Assembly: GCF_018603435.1 (NCBI RefSeq)
Contig: NZ_CP075682.1
Location: 2,294,001 to 2,358,000, forward strand
Direction: 5' to 3'
Origin: Chryseobacterium sp. ZHDP1
GTDB lineage: Bacteria; Bacteroidota; Bacteroidia; Flavobacteriales; Weeksellaceae
Length of the DNA: 64,000 bases
Shown: positions 23,689 to 34,656 of the stretch, piece after piece
How positions within the stretch are numbered: position 1 is the first letter of the stretch
Layout of the letters: every line of letters begins with the position of its first letter
The notes under the pieces: model-generated
Database searches by the model: none
The model's input: the letters and a program-made list of their open reading frames with translations, nothing else
Told to the model about the DNA's origin: nothing
Position numbers and translations under genes: made by a program

Positions 23689-25833
23689 TTACAGCCTGTA
23701 TTTAAGGTTCAAACCATAAAAGAAATAGGATTTGCTTGGTCCCGGATTAAGATCCGTTGCTACTCCTTTCGGATAACCACTTCCTGTATCTGAATCATTA
23801 ATGCTGTTTCCTAAGAACAGAAATGTATAATTAATCTGATTGGTGAGATTATTTCCCATCACATAAGCATCAAGATCGAATCTTCCGAAAGATTTTTTAT
23901 ACCCCAGTTTGGAATTAAGCAATCCAAATCCTTTTACCAGATTGGTATTGGCAAAATCTGTGTAGACATTTCCTAAATAATTGTATGTGTTTACGAGATA
24001 AAAACCGGGTTTTGTATATAAATCCAGACCAATTGCGTATTTATTTCTTGGAACGCCAACTACAGTTTTGTGGTCATAAGTTTGATCCGCTCCCAGCAAT
24101 CTTGTTTTAAAATCTTTATATTTAGCATCATAATAAGACATATTAACAAAAGGAACGATTCTGTTGATGAAAGAATTATCGTTTTTATACTGATATCCTA
24201 TGCTCACTTCCAGACCATTATTTTTCTGGCTTCCTGTATTTGACCAATATGTTTGGTTTCCCGAATTTGGGATTACTAATTGTGTCAATTTATTAGAATA
24301 ATCAATTCTGAACACAGAAACCTGATAATCAAGCTTGGTATCCAATAATAATCCGTGTACACTGAAATCTAGCATTTTAGCACGTTCAGGCTGCAAATCG
24401 TTATTTGCGGTATTCGTAAAATTAATAAAAGAAGCCGTAGCTGTCGGAGCGTTGTATCCTTCACTGTAGCTTAGATTAAAAATCTGATTTTTCCACTCTT
24501 TCTGTAGTGCAAAGTGCGGAGTGTAAGCTGTTTCGTACTGCTTGGTAAATGACTGGTCTTTCTTCCCCGTAATTAAACCCGGAACTGCAAACAAGTCTTT
24601 TCTGTCGTAATTGGTTCTGTTCGCACTTAATCCCGCAAGAAATGTCAATCCCCAAGGTTTGTACGTTAGATAATCTATTGCAAAATAGGTTGCCTGATTG
24701 TTGTTGTATTTAAAATAAGAAGCTCCTGAAATGCCTGTAGTTTCTAATGGATTTGTAATTGATCCTGTAAAACGGTAACTTGAAGTCGTAGACATTGAAT
24801 TCTGAATCTCCGTTCCGAAATCCAATCTGTTTTCGAAATCTTTGAATTCATTTTTCAGGGTAAATGTGGAACGTAATCCTACATTGGGAGAACTGGTTAC
24901 ACCGAAAGCCCCTGCAGAAACACTCTCCGTATTTCCATTATAATAAAAAAGCGTGGTGTAATTTCTAAGATTCGGAAGAATATTTACAGAATTGCTTAAT
25001 CCTACTCGTGTGGATTTTATTTTTGTTCCTGAATTTTTTCTGATGTAAGCCGGATTTCCATTGTCGATTCCTGCATAATAATCATCATAAGAAATCTGTC
25101 CTGAAGTATGTTCGTAAGAGTAAGCCTGACTTCCAAAGAAGCTTAACTGATCATTTTTTCCGAGTTTAACTGTTCCGTTTACGTTAAAAAAGTTTTTCAG
25201 ACCGCTTCCGTTAGGTCTGTAACCATCGGTTTCAAGGTGACCGTATGCAGCGTTCACAGAATAGTTTTCATCCGCAACATTGAGCTGAGTGCGGGACTGA
25301 AATGTTTTAAAAGCACCAACTAAAGCGTTTTCTGAAACAGTAATACCTTTGGTAAAATCCGGACGGGTATAAAAGCGAACCGCTCCTCCTACTCCGCCGC
25401 CATACATGGTTGCCGCAGGTCCTTTGATCACCTCAACATTGTTTACATAAGCAAAATCGATGTCATCCAGAATGGTAATTCCTTCGGCATTGGTTAAAGG
25501 CATATTGTTCCAGTAGGCTTTTACTCCCCAGTTATTAAACTTCTGATCGTTTCCGTATCCGCGGACAACCAGTCTCTGTCCTCCGAAATTCGTTCTTTTA
25601 TCGACCTGAACTCCGGGCATTGTAGATAAAGTCTGGTCTATTGCTGCCGGATTATTTCTGCTAAGTTCTTCTTCCGAAAGGGTTTCCACGGACTGTGCAT
25701 GTCTTTTGAACTCTGCCCGTTCCTGTTTTATTTTTTTTCTTCCCTGGATTGCAACTTCTTCGATTTCTGATGATTGTTGGGCACTTGCAATTGTGCAGCC
25801 TAATAAAGCTGCAATGCATATATATTTTTTCAT
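23689..25833 (-). CDS. TonB-dependent outer-membrane receptor
   Basis: A 714-aa protein with signal peptide (about 1-18), a plug domain (about 40-165, with RLVVRGYGNDQKFNNWGVKAYWNNMPLTNAEG and VEVIKGPAATMYGGGVGGAV) and a 22-strand barrel ending in aromatic ...LKYRL. There is no N-terminal carboxypeptidase-like domain, so it resembles siderophore or metal-complex receptors (FecA-like) rather than SusC. The ligand cannot be read. Only 35 bases separate it from the membrane-anchored protein gene upstream and no terminator lies there, so it probably belongs to the four-gene unit starting at 29744. Confidence 0.9.
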   Translation of the reverse strand: MKKYICIAALLGCTIASAQQSSEIEEVAIQGRKKIKQERAEFKRHAQSVETLSEEELSRNNPAAIDQTLSTMPGVQVDKRTNFGGQRLVVRGYGNDQKFNNWGVKAYWNNMPLTNAEGITILDDIDFAYVNNVEVIKGPAATMYGGGVGGAVRFYTRPDFTKGITVSENALVGAFKTFQSRTQLNVADENYSVNAAYGHLETDGYRPNGSGLKNFFNVNGTVKLGKNDQLSFFGSQAYSYEHTSGQISYDDYYAGIDNGNPAYIRKNSGTKIKSTRVGLSNSVNILPNLRNYTTLFYYNGNTESVSAGAFGVTSSPNVGLRSTFTLKNEFKDFENRLDFGTEIQNSMSTTSSYRFTGSITNPLETTGISGASYFKYNNNQATYFAIDYLTYKPWGLTFLAGLSANRTNYDRKDLFAVPGLITGKKDQSFTKQYETAYTPHFALQKEWKNQIFNLSYSEGYNAPTATASFINFTNTANNDLQPERAKMLDFSVHGLLLDTKLDYQVSVFRIDYSNKLTQLVIPNSGNQTYWSNTGSQKNNGLEVSIGYQYKNDNSFINRIVPFVNMSYYDAKYKDFKTRLLGADQTYDHKTVVGVPRNKYAIGLDLYTKPGFYLVNTYNYLGNVYTDFANTNLVKGFGLLNSKLGYKKSFGRFDLDAYVMGNNLTNQINYTFLFLGNSINDSDTGSGYPKGVATDLNPGPSKSYFFYGLNLKYRL

Positions 25834-25868
25834 TGATTTTAAAAATTAATTATTTGTCGTTTAAAAGT

Positions 25869-26423
25869 TTATGATGAGATAAAACTTTTTTCCGGAGGCG
25901 GAATAATAACTGACAGATAATATGTATTTTTTAATCTTTTAAGATAATCTGATTTCGGTCTGAAATAAAAGGTAAAAAAATGAAGTTTTTCTGCTTCGAA
26001 AAAAGTAAAAAAGCTGGATGTCTTTATGATTTTCTTATGCTGAAAAGGCGAATTAAAATGCCGCCATGCCCCTATTTTTTTTGCCGCAAAAAATTCTGAA
26101 AATTTTAGAATTGAATGAATAACAATATCTTTTTTATCAAAATAGCAGTGATAGTATTTTTCACCGTTTTTAAGATCAACTTTAATGATATCGTAAGAAA
26201 ATCCGTTTAATGTAAATTCTTTTTCTTCCTTCCATTCAGCATTTACAATTTCTTTCTCAGAAAAATAAATGGTTTCTGCTGCATCCAATTTATGATTTAA
26301 AATATGATATTGTGTTGTTTCATAAATTTTGGTTTTAATGTAGGAAACAAAAGGATAGATCATATTCATCAATACGATCATTAAAGGAATAAACAGAAAT
26401 ATGAAAAACAGTTTTTTGTGCAA
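25869..26423 (-). CDS. Hypothetical membrane-anchored protein, 184 aa
   Basis: The N-terminus has one hydrophobic segment (FFIFLFIPLMIVLMNMIYPFVSYI, about 6-29) and the rest is probably periplasmic. The motif EEKEFTLNGFSYDIIKVDLKNGEKYYHCYFDKKD (about 66-99) resembles small exported proteins that I recall beside metal-related TonB receptors in Bacteroidota, but I cannot name a family. Several His and Cys residues (YYHCYFD, HKK, RHF) might bind a metal; this is speculative. It lies six bases after the lipoprotein gene and 35 bases before the TonB receptor gene. Confidence 0.7.
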   Translation of the reverse strand: MHKKLFFIFLFIPLMIVLMNMIYPFVSYIKTKIYETTQYHILNHKLDAAETIYFSEKEIVNAEWKEEKEFTLNGFSYDIIKVDLKNGEKYYHCYFDKKDIVIHSILKFSEFFAAKKIGAWRHFNSPFQHKKIIKTSSFFTFFEAEKLHFFTFYFRPKSDYLKRLKNTYYLSVIIPPPEKSFISS

Positions 26424-26429
26424 AAAAAT

Positions 26430-26909
26430 TTATTGTCTTCGGGGGATGAGTTCTCCCTCTGGTTCTACCAAAGTGAATTTTGGGATATTGATTTTGTAAC
26501 TTTTATCAGAATCTTTTACGGTGTATTCTATCCAGTTTTCTTTTGGGTCTGAAGAAATCGTTTTTTCAGATTTTACAGCTGCAGATCCGGAAGGTGAATA
26601 TTCCAGATTATTGATCTCGTCCGGTTTTTGAAAGTTACCTTTTACAGTTATTGTATTTCCTGAAACAGACTGTGCAAACTTCAACACATTGCCTTCAGCT
26701 TTGAAAGATTTTACAGTAATACGATCTTTACTGTTTTTTAATTTTAAAGCTACAGTGTATAAAATTCCTCTTACACCAGGTCTTCCGCCCGACCATTCTG
26801 TTTTTTCCGCAGAAACTAAAGTTACATTACCCTGATAAAATGAGGAAACCGGCGCTTTACAGGAAAACGCCAGTATCCAAAATATAATTATCAATAGCTG
26901 ATTGTTCAT
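26430..26909 (-). CDS. Hypothetical lipoprotein, 159 aa
   Basis: The signal sequence ends in LAFSC (Cys17), a lipoprotein cleavage site, so the protein is lipid-anchored. The mature part looks beta-rich (GRPGVRGILYTVALKLKN, SGNTITVKGNF) and ends ELIPRRQ. I do not recognise the family. It lies three bases after the BNR-repeat protein gene and six bases before the next gene, so it is co-transcribed with both. A role as surface partner of the secreted BNR protein or the TonB receptor is possible from context only. Confidence 0.75.
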   Translation of the reverse strand: MNNQLLIIIFWILAFSCKAPVSSFYQGNVTLVSAEKTEWSGGRPGVRGILYTVALKLKNSKDRITVKSFKAEGNVLKFAQSVSGNTITVKGNFQKPDEINNLEYSPSGSAAVKSEKTISSDPKENWIEYTVKDSDKSYKINIPKFTLVEPEGELIPRRQ

Positions 26910-26912
26910 TTT

Positions 26913-29744
26913 TTAATCGTCATCTCCGTCATCATTTACTTTCCCTAAAACCAGATAGTTTCCGCTGTATACAACTGTTCCTTTGGATTCTGCTTTCAGT
27001 ATGTAATTCCCCGGAGTTAATCTCTGACCGAATTCTTCATCAGATTTCACATTCTTTTTGCTGTAAACCAGTCTTCCTGAAGCATCAAAGATACTGATAT
27101 CTACTGTATTGTATTTAGCAGAATCAAATCTTATGTGTGAAATCCCTTTTGAAGGGTTAGGGTATATTCTTGTTTCGTTGTTTTTACTTTTTACATCGCC
27201 AGTGGCTAAAGTAACGGTTGTATTCTGAGTAGTCCATGCTCCTCTTCCATAGGTAGAAACCAAAACGGTTCTGGTTGTAGGTCTGTAATCTAAATTTGTA
27301 ACTCTTACATTTCCGATATTTCCACTGATAGAAGACCAGGTTGGCGATGCAGAAAGGAAATTGGTAGTTCCCCATACTCCCATTTCTGTTCCCAGGATTA
27401 CTTCATTAGCATCATCCGGATTTCCAAGAATTGTTCTTACCGGCATGTCAGGAAGATTTCCTTCTTTGTTTTGCCAAGTTGTTCCTCCGTCTGTAGAAAA
27501 GAATACACTTGTAAGATTATAGTTGGATAATGTTACCATAATCTCATTTTCATTTTTCCCGAATTCGATATCAGAAATAGTTCCTGCAGCGGGTGTTGTA
27601 AGTACAGTAGACGCATACGATGTCGTATTTGCATTTGTAACCTTGATAATTCTTCCTAAATTAGTTCCTACAAATAGTGTTGTAGAAGCTGTTGTATAAG
27701 GAGAAACCTTCATCCATGAAATTTGCTCGTTTGTCTGTGCTGTTCCCACAGTCACTATATCATTAGTAAATGTAGTTGATGTTGCAGACAATCCGCCTGT
27801 TCTGAATATAGTTAGCCCTGAACGGTAAGAATAGAACACATTATTAATTCTGTCCAAAGCAATTTCGTTCACGAAATGACCATAAGCATTTCTGTTGGCA
27901 CTAGAGATAAGATAATAAGTACTGCTCGTTAACAGATAGTGATTATTGTACACATAACTTGCAATTTCATAATTATCCTGATCGTCATATTCGGTATACA
28001 TTCCATCTCCTGATGTTGCTGCCTGACTTGTTAAGAAATTATTCGCCTGTGGAGCACCATATAACCACCAGGAACCATTATCCTGAGCTCCTGCTAAAAG
28101 TTCTTCATTAGAAGGTGTTTTAATAGGATTCAGCATAGCAGTATAAAACTGGGTAACGTTGTATCTTGTGTTTCTTGCAGCAAAACCTGATGTGGTTGCA
28201 ATAGTGTTTTTATTTGCCGCAAAATAAATTCCCCCATCATTTCCAAACATCATCTGATTGGTAGAATAGTTATTAAAAGGGTTAAAAACTATTTCATGCT
28301 GATCTGCGTGTACCTGCGAAACCTGTAACGCAGCCATGTTATTGTTGTTGGACCATTTTGAAATCTGCGTCCAGTTTGCTGCTCCGTTTGTAGATTTGTA
28401 CAGATCAACTCCTCCTATATAAACTGTATTATCATCCAGAGGATCGGTAGCAATAATAAGATCATAGAAAGACTGTCCTCTTGTAAAATCGTTTGCCGGA
28501 ATTCCTGTGTCTGTTGCTGTCGGAAGCGTGATAACCGGAGTGGCATCATTTGTTGCCTGCCATGTTGTTCCTCCATCCGTAGATCTAGCAATACGAACAG
28601 GTTCAGAAGTACTGTTCGCTCCCTGCATAAGTGCGTAAACTTTGTTGGCATCTGTTCTGGAAAGTGTAAAATTAACTCTCGCGCCGGAATTTCCGACATT
28701 GTAAACTACACTGAAAGTATTTCCATCCGCAGATTTTAAAATTCTTCCTCCTGAATCTATATTAGAATACCTTGAAGATCTTGTAGATACCCAAACTGAA
28801 TTGTCTGCTCCAATTTCTATCTGCTGAATAGAATAGCCCGTTGTACTGGTTGTATTGGTAGTGGTATTAAGTGCCAGTAAACTTGTATTTTTTGTAAAGG
28901 TAGCACCTCCGTCGGTAGATTTATACAATCCTGCCTGACTTAAACCCTGAAATGCTCCGTCGTTATAATTACCGCTTACTCCGGCATAAACTTCCGAAAC
29001 TCCTCCATTGTTTCTTACTTTGATATCATTGATGTAAAAATTTCCGCTTCTTACGTTACCGGAATAGGTTGGAGTAATGGTGAAAATCTGTGTCCATGTA
29101 CTTCCCCCGTTAGTAGATTTCCATATTCCTGAACCTATTGCATCCGCAGTACAGGACTCTCCTGTTCCCACGTATATTATCTGTGGATTATTTGGATCAT
29201 AAGCAATGGATGATATAGAAGTATTCGCCCAGAATGTGCTTATTGGAGTCCATTCGTTTGTACTTACCGAAGGATCCTGATTTACCCAAAGTCCTCCTGA
29301 AACACCTCCCGCAAAAACTCTCTTTCCTGTAGGATCATTCGGATCATACATAATAGCACGCGTTCTTCCGCCTACACTGTACGGTCCTCTTTCAATCCAT
29401 GGTTCGTTAACGATTTTATTGGTAGAAGATCCTCCACTGTTAATAAAAGACATAGGACCAGTTGGTGCATATTTCCCCTGAGCAATTTCTTCACTCAGCT
29501 TTGCAAGAGAACCAAAATTATTTTCACCCGTTACAGGATCCATCGTTCTCTTGAAATCTTCTTCGTTATAAGGATTAGGTGGAATTCCCGCAGACTTCGA
29601 TAATTTATGCTGCTTTTTTAAGTTTTTCTGATATTTGGAGTATAATTCCTGAAGATGCTTTTGATTTGCCTGAAGCGTTTTATCTTGTGCATATATATTT
29701 CCGGTTATGCATAACATAATACCAAGAATAGTATATCGTTTCAT
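26913..29744 (-). CDS. BNR-repeat (sortilin/VPS10-like) type IX secreted protein
   Basis: A 943-aa exported protein. It has a signal peptide (about 1-19), then a long series of WD40/YVTN- or BNR-type propeller repeats with the motif STDGGTTWQ or variants (for example KSTNGGSTWTQIF, KSTDGGATF, STDGGTTWQNKEG), and a C-terminal type A sorting domain (TRIYPNPSKGISHIRF onwards, about 865-935). The tail ends in an acidic DDGDDD stretch. It is probably a surface or secreted binding protein or glycosidase-like exoenzyme; no catalytic residues can be assigned. It is the first gene of the unit leading to the TonB receptor. Confidence 0.88.
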   Translation of the reverse strand: MKRYTILGIMLCITGNIYAQDKTLQANQKHLQELYSKYQKNLKKQHKLSKSAGIPPNPYNEEDFKRTMDPVTGENNFGSLAKLSEEIAQGKYAPTGPMSFINSGGSSTNKIVNEPWIERGPYSVGGRTRAIMYDPNDPTGKRVFAGGVSGGLWVNQDPSVSTNEWTPISTFWANTSISSIAYDPNNPQIIYVGTGESCTADAIGSGIWKSTNGGSTWTQIFTITPTYSGNVRSGNFYINDIKVRNNGGVSEVYAGVSGNYNDGAFQGLSQAGLYKSTDGGATFTKNTSLLALNTTTNTTSTTGYSIQQIEIGADNSVWVSTRSSRYSNIDSGGRILKSADGNTFSVVYNVGNSGARVNFTLSRTDANKVYALMQGANSTSEPVRIARSTDGGTTWQATNDATPVITLPTATDTGIPANDFTRGQSFYDLIIATDPLDDNTVYIGGVDLYKSTNGAANWTQISKWSNNNNMAALQVSQVHADQHEIVFNPFNNYSTNQMMFGNDGGIYFAANKNTIATTSGFAARNTRYNVTQFYTAMLNPIKTPSNEELLAGAQDNGSWWLYGAPQANNFLTSQAATSGDGMYTEYDDQDNYEIASYVYNNHYLLTSSTYYLISSANRNAYGHFVNEIALDRINNVFYSYRSGLTIFRTGGLSATSTTFTNDIVTVGTAQTNEQISWMKVSPYTTASTTLFVGTNLGRIIKVTNANTTSYASTVLTTPAAGTISDIEFGKNENEIMVTLSNYNLTSVFFSTDGGTTWQNKEGNLPDMPVRTILGNPDDANEVILGTEMGVWGTTNFLSASPTWSSISGNIGNVRVTNLDYRPTTRTVLVSTYGRGAWTTQNTTVTLATGDVKSKNNETRIYPNPSKGISHIRFDSAKYNTVDISIFDASGRLVYSKKNVKSDEEFGQRLTPGNYILKAESKGTVVYSGNYLVLGKVNDDGDDD

Positions 29745-29866
29745 TTTTAGATTTTTTACAAATATAAATCATATACACAAATAATATTATAAAACTTTAT
29801 AAATTATGTAAAATAATCCAATAAAAAAAGCAAAATCAATTATTATGTTAAATAGGGTTATAAAAA

Positions 29867-29892
29867 AATGCCTCACTAAAAATTGAGGCATT
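29867..29892 (-). terminator. Terminator of the rpoBC-DUF3467 operon
   Basis: A 9-bp perfect stem (29867-29875 with 29884-29892) is followed on the minus strand by seven T. It lies 22 bases after the DUF3467 stop. Confidence 0.85.
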
Positions 29893-29914
29893 CTTTTATT
29901 TTTTAGAGTAAATC

Positions 29915-30220
29915 TTAAGCGTTTACGTTGTTTCCTCCTAATACGAAAGGTTCAACTTCTTTAATTTCTCCAAATTGCTGCTCATAATTAGCAATATTTT
30001 GCTGAAGAGCAGAAAGTACTCTTTTTGCGTGAAGCGGAGCAAGAATAACTCTTGATCTTACTTTCGCCTGCTGTACTCCCGGCATTAACTGGATGAAATC
30101 TACTACAAACTCAGATGGAGAGTGGTTTACTAAAGCTAAATTAGCATAGATTCCAGCTGCTACCATTTCGTTTAATTCGATGTTGATGTTTCCGTCTTGT
30201 GGATTTTGATTGTTGTCCAT
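29915..30220 (-). CDS. DUF3467 domain-containing protein
   Basis: A 101-aa soluble protein. The core INIELNEMVAAGIYANLALVNHSPSEFVVDFIQLMPGVQQAKVRSRVILAPLHAKRVLSAL identifies DUF3467, which is found downstream of rpoC in many Bacteroidota. The function is unknown; the position suggests a link to RNA polymerase supply or function, but this is inference. It lies 86 bases after rpoC with an imperfect inverted repeat between them and is followed by a terminator, so it probably ends the rpoBC transcript. Confidence 0.9.
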   Translation of the reverse strand: MDNNQNPQDGNINIELNEMVAAGIYANLALVNHSPSEFVVDFIQLMPGVQQAKVRSRVILAPLHAKRVLSALQQNIANYEQQFGEIKEVEPFVLGGNNVNA

Positions 30221-30239
30221 TGTTATAAAATATTTTTTT

Positions 30240-30298
30240 ATTCGAAATTTTGAGGTTGTGAAAATATAAAAATAAATTCAAACCTCAAATTTCCGAAT
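30240..30298. repeat. Imperfect inverted repeat between rpoC and the DUF3467 gene
   Basis: ATTCGAAATTTTGAGGTTG (30240-30258) pairs, with two small defects, with AACCTCAAATTTCCGAAT (30281-30298). No T run follows on the minus strand, so it is more likely an mRNA-stabilising or processing hairpin than a terminator. Confidence 0.6.
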
Positions 30299-30306
30299 CA
30301 TTATTT

Positions 30307-33300
30307 TTAGTTAAGATCTTCGAATTCTTTTTTAGAACCTACGATCACATTTTGGTATTCTTTAAGACCTGTACCTGCAGGAATTCTGTGTCCTACAATT
30401 ACATTTTCTTTAAGACCGTTAAGATCATCTACTTTACCTGCAACTGCTGCTTCGTTAAGAACTTTAGTCGTTTCCTGGAACGATGCTGCAGACATGAAGG
30501 ATTTCGTCTGAAGAGCTGCTCTTGTGATCCCCTGCAATACAGGCGTTGCTGTAGCCGGTAAAGCTTCTCTTACTTCTACTAAAGCTAAATCTTCACGCTT
30601 CAGTTTGGAGTTTTCGTCTCTTAATTCTCTTGCAGTAATCATCTGTCCCGGCAGGAATACTTTAGAATCTCCGGCATCAACTACTACTTTAAGACCGAAT
30701 ACTCTGTTATTCTCTTCCAAGAAATCATACTTGTGTTCAAGAGCACCTTCAAGGAACTGAGTATCACCTCCATCAACGATAGATACTTTCGTCATCATCT
30801 GTCTTACGATAATTTCGAAGTGCTTGTCGTCGATTTTTACCCCTTGTAAACGGTAAACTTCCTGAATTTCGTTTACTAAATATTCCTGAACCGCAGTTGG
30901 ACCTTTGATTCTTAAGATATCGTCCGGAGTAATAGAACCGTCAGAAAGTGGTGAACCAGCTCTTACGAAGTCATTCTCCTGTACTAAAATCTGGTTGGAT
31001 AATTTAACTAAATAAATTTTTCTCTCTCCTGTTTTAGCTTCAACGATCAATTCTCGGTTACCTCTCTTGATTTTTCCGTAAGAAACTACCCCGTCGATTT
31101 CTGTAACAACCGCCGGGTTCGAAGGGTTTCTTGCTTCGAATAATTCGGTAACTCTCGGAAGACCTCCGGTGATATCCCCTGCTTTTGCAGATTTTCTCGG
31201 GATTTTGATTAAGACTTTACCAGCCTTAATTTTTTCACCATCGTTTACCATTAAGTGGGCTCCTACCGGTAAGTTGTATGCTTTCTGCTCAACCCCTTTA
31301 GAATCTACCACCTTCAAGGTTGGTACGGCTTTCTTATTTCTGGATTCAGAGATTACTTTCTCTTCAAATCCTGTCTGTTCGTCAATCTCCAACTGGAATG
31401 ATACCCCTTGGATAATGTCTTCATATTCTACCTTACCTGCAGTTTCTGCAATGATAACCGCGTTATACGGATCCCACTTACAGATAACATCTCCTTTCTT
31501 CACTTTATCACCCGGCTTCACAGATAATATGGAACCGTAAGGTACGTTAGCCACCATTAGCGGAGTTCTGGACTCGTTATCAGCAACTAATCTGAATTCT
31601 GTTGAACGAGAAACTACCACTTCAGCAGTATTACCGTTTTCATCTTCAGAAGTAATTGTTCTTACCTCATCCATTTCAACGATACCGTCTCTTCTTGCAA
31701 CAATTGACGGGTTTTCTGATACGTTTCCTGCAGTACCCCCCTGGTGGAAAGTTCTCAACGTAAGCTGAGTTCCCGGTTCCCCGATGGATTGTGCTGCAAT
31801 TACACCTACCGCTTCACCCATGTGAATCATTTTACCTGTTGCTAGGTTTCTACCGTAGCATTTTGCACAGATCCCTTTTTTAGCCTCACAAGTAAGTGGC
31901 GAACGAACTTCAACTGCTTCTAACCCAGCTTCTTCAATTCTCTTCGCGAATGATTCAGTGATTACCTGATCTGCTTCTGCAATTAATTCGTCAGTTTCAG
32001 GATCATAAATATTATGTAATGATACTCTACCTAAGATTCTTTCTGAAATTCTTTCAACAATCTCGTCATTTTTCTTAAGTGCGGTAACTTCTGTACCTCT
32101 CAGCGTTCCACAGTCGTCTTCTGTAACGATAACATCCTGTGCAACGTCTACCAATCTTCTCGTTAAGTATCCTGCATCGGCAGTCTTAAGAGCGGTATCC
32201 GCAAGACCTTTACGGGCACCGTGGGTAGAGATAAAGTATTCTAGAATTGAAAGACCTTCTTTAAAGTTTGCAAGAATCGGGTTTTCGATGATCTCCGCAC
32301 CGGTAGAACCAGCTTTCTGCGGTTTTGCCATCAAACCTCTCATCCCTGATAACTGACGGATCTGTTCTTTAGAACCCCTCGCTCCAGAATCAAGCATCAT
32401 GTATACAGAGTTGAAACCACCTTGGTCAGTTTTCATTCTGCTCATGATCATTTCCGTTAATCCTGCGTTGGTATTTGTCCAAACGTCAATTACCTGATTA
32501 TAACGTTCTGTATCTGTAATTAGACCCATGTTATAGTTAGCTCTAATTTCGTCTACAGTTTCGATTGATTGTGCAATCATTTGCTTTTTCTCAACAGGAA
32601 CCACGATGTCTCCTAATGAGAAAGAAAGACCTCCTTTGAATGCGTTTGAGTATCCTAAGTCTTTCATTGCATCCAGGAACTTCACAGTTGTAGGGAAATC
32701 TGTATCTGCAAGGATCTTACCGATAACGTTTCTTAATGATTTCTTCGTAAGAAGTTCATTAATATAACCTACCTGCTTCGGTACAATCTGGTTGAATAAA
32801 ATTCTACCCACAGAAGTTTCGATCAATCTTGTAACGATTTGTCCGTCTTCTTTTACAGGAAGTCTACATCTTACTTTAGCATTTAAAGATACTCTTCCTT
32901 CAGCATAAGCGATTTCCGCTTCTTCAGGAGAATAGAATGCAAGACCTTCACCTTTTACTTTCATATCTTCTGTAGAACTCAATTCTTTAGTCATGAAATA
33001 AAGACCAAGAACCATGTCCTGAGAAGGTACTGTAATTGGAGAACCGTTTGCAGGGTTTAAGATGTTTTGAGAACCTAGCATTAATAACTGCGCTTCAAGG
33101 ATCGCTTCAGGACCTAACGGTAAGTGTACCGCCATCTGGTCACCGTCAAAATCGGCGTTGAATGCTGTTGTTACCAACGGGTGCAGCTGGATTGCTTTAC
33201 CTTCGATCATCTTAGGCTGGAAAGCCTGAATACCCAGTCTGTGAAGCGTAGGTGCTCTGTTCAGTAGAACAGGGTGACCTTTCATCACGTTTTCAAGGAT

Positions 33301-34572
33301 ATCATAAACTACCGGCTCTTTTCTATCGATAATTCTCTTTGCAGATTTTACTGTTTTTACAATTCCTCTTTCAATTAGTTTTCTAATGATGAACGGTTTG
33401 TAAAGTTCCGCAGCCATATCTTTAGGAATACCACACTCGTGAAGCTGTAAGTTCGGACCTACAACAATTACGGAACGCGCAGAGTAATCTACCCTTTTTC
33501 CTAATAAGTTCTGACGGAAACGCCCCTGCTTCCCTTTCAATGAATCTGAAAGTGATTTCAACGGTCTGTTCGATTCAGATTTTACTGCTGAAGATTTTCT
33601 TGTATTATCGAATAATGAATCTACAGATTCCTGAAGCATACGCTTCTCGTTTCTTAAGATTACTTCCGGAGCTTTGATCTCCAACAATCTCTTCAAACGG
33701 TTATTTCTGATAATAACTCTTCTGTAAAGGTCATTCAAATCGGAAGTCGCGAAACGTCCACCATCCAACGGAACCAATGGTCTTAGTTCTGGCGGGATAA
33801 CCGGAAGCACACGCATAATCATCCACTCAGGCTTGTTGATCATTCTTGTATTAGCACCTCTTAATGCTTCTACAACGTTCAATCTTTTTAAAGCCTCAGT
33901 TCTTCTTTGTTTTGAACCTTCGTTGTGTGCTTTGTGTCTCAGGTCGAAAGACAATGCATCAAGATCGATTCTTTTTAATAATTCTTCAACCGCTTCCGCA
34001 CCCATCTTAGCGATGAATTTGTTCGGATCAGAATCATCAAGATACTGGTTCTCAATCGGAAGAGTTTCCATGATATCAAGGTACTCTTCTTCAGTTAAGA
34101 ACTCCATATTTTCGAAATCAGAACCGTCTAATTTTTTAGCAATACCCTGCTGGATCACTACATATCTTTCGTAGTAGATGATCATATCCAATTTCTTGGA
34201 AGGAATTCCTAAAAGGTAACCGATTTTGTTTGGTAAAGAACGGAAATACCAGATGTGCGCAATTGGAACTACCAGATTGATATGTCCGATTCTCTCTCTA
34301 CGTACTTTTTTCTCCGTAACTTCTACTCCACAACGGTCACAAACGATCCCTTTGTAACGAATTCTCTTGTATTTACCACAAGCACATTCGTAATCCTTTA
34401 CAGGACCGAAGATTTTTTCACAGAACAAACCGTCTCTTTCAGGCTTATGCGTTCTGTAGTTAATAGTTTCCGGCTTAAGAACCTCCCCTCTCGATTCCTG
34501 AAGAATAGATTCGGGTGAAGCTAAACCGATGGTTATTTTATTAAATCTACTTGATTTATTTTTATTTGACAT
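30307..34572 (-). CDS. rpoC: DNA-directed RNA polymerase subunit beta'
   Basis: A 1421-aa full-length beta' subunit. Present are the zinc ribbon [20 protein letters not shown] near residue 62, the catalytic magnesium motif NADFDGD (about 463-469), the bridge helix region and the trigger loop HQGGTAGN. The second zinc site uses CAKCYGR and neighbouring Cys residues. It is 84 bases downstream of rpoB on the same transcript. The rpoB-rpoC spacer has a heptamer microsatellite. Confidence 0.98.
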   Translation of the reverse strand: MSNKNKSSRFNKITIGLASPESILQESRGEVLKPETINYRTHKPERDGLFCEKIFGPVKDYECACGKYKRIRYKGIVCDRCGVEVTEKKVRRERIGHINLVVPIAHIWYFRSLPNKIGYLLGIPSKKLDMIIYYERYVVIQQGIAKKLDGSDFENMEFLTEEEYLDIMETLPIENQYLDDSDPNKFIAKMGAEAVEELLKRIDLDALSFDLRHKAHNEGSKQRRTEALKRLNVVEALRGANTRMINKPEWMIMRVLPVIPPELRPLVPLDGGRFATSDLNDLYRRVIIRNNRLKRLLEIKAPEVILRNEKRMLQESVDSLFDNTRKSSAVKSESNRPLKSLSDSLKGKQGRFRQNLLGKRVDYSARSVIVVGPNLQLHECGIPKDMAAELYKPFIIRKLIERGIVKTVKSAKRIIDRKEPVVYDILENVMKGHPVLLNRAPTLHRLGIQAFQPKMIEGKAIQLHPLVTTAFNADFDGDQMAVHLPLGPEAILEAQLLMLGSQNILNPANGSPITVPSQDMVLGLYFMTKELSSTEDMKVKGEGLAFYSPEEAEIAYAEGRVSLNAKVRCRLPVKEDGQIVTRLIETSVGRILFNQIVPKQVGYINELLTKKSLRNVIGKILADTDFPTTVKFLDAMKDLGYSNAFKGGLSFSLGDIVVPVEKKQMIAQSIETVDEIRANYNMGLITDTERYNQVIDVWTNTNAGLTEMIMSRMKTDQGGFNSVYMMLDSGARGSKEQIRQLSGMRGLMAKPQKAGSTGAEIIENPILANFKEGLSILEYFISTHGARKGLADTALKTADAGYLTRRLVDVAQDVIVTEDDCGTLRGTEVTALKKNDEIVERISERILGRVSLHNIYDPETDELIAEADQVITESFAKRIEEAGLEAVEVRSPLTCEAKKGICAKCYGRNLATGKMIHMGEAVGVIAAQSIGEPGTQLTLRTFHQGGTAGNVSENPSIVARRDGIVEMDEVRTITSEDENGNTAEVVVSRSTEFRLVADNESRTPLMVANVPYGSILSVKPGDKVKKGDVICKWDPYNAVIIAETAGKVEYEDIIQGVSFQLEIDEQTGFEEKVISESRNKKAVPTLKVVDSKGVEQKAYNLPVGAHLMVNDGEKIKAGKVLIKIPRKSAKAGDITGGLPRVTELFEARNPSNPAVVTEIDGVVSYGKIKRGNRELIVEAKTGERKIYLVKLSNQILVQENDFVRAGSPLSDGSITPDDILRIKGPTAVQEYLVNEIQEVYRLQGVKIDDKHFEIIVRQMMTKVSIVDGGDTQFLEGALEHKYDFLEENNRVFGLKVVVDAGDSKVFLPGQMITARELRDENSKLKREDLALVEVREALPATATPVLQGITRAALQTKSFMSAASFQETTKVLNEAAVAGKVDDLNGLKENVIVGHRIPAGTGLKEYQNVIVGSKKEFEDLN

Positions 34573-34580
34573 TTGTTAGA

Positions 34581-34608
34581 TTTTAAATTTTAGATTTTAG
34601 ATTTTAGA
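34581..34608. repeat. Heptanucleotide repeat (TTTTAGA/TTTTAAA)x4 between rpoB and rpoC
   Basis: One TTTTAAA and three TTTTAGA units. It lies in the 84-bp spacer upstream of the rpoC start, so copy-number change would alter the leader of rpoC but no codon. Confidence 0.8.
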
Positions 34609-34656
34609 TTAATTTCCGAATGTTTCCATTCAGCATTTATAATTTAAAATTTAAAA

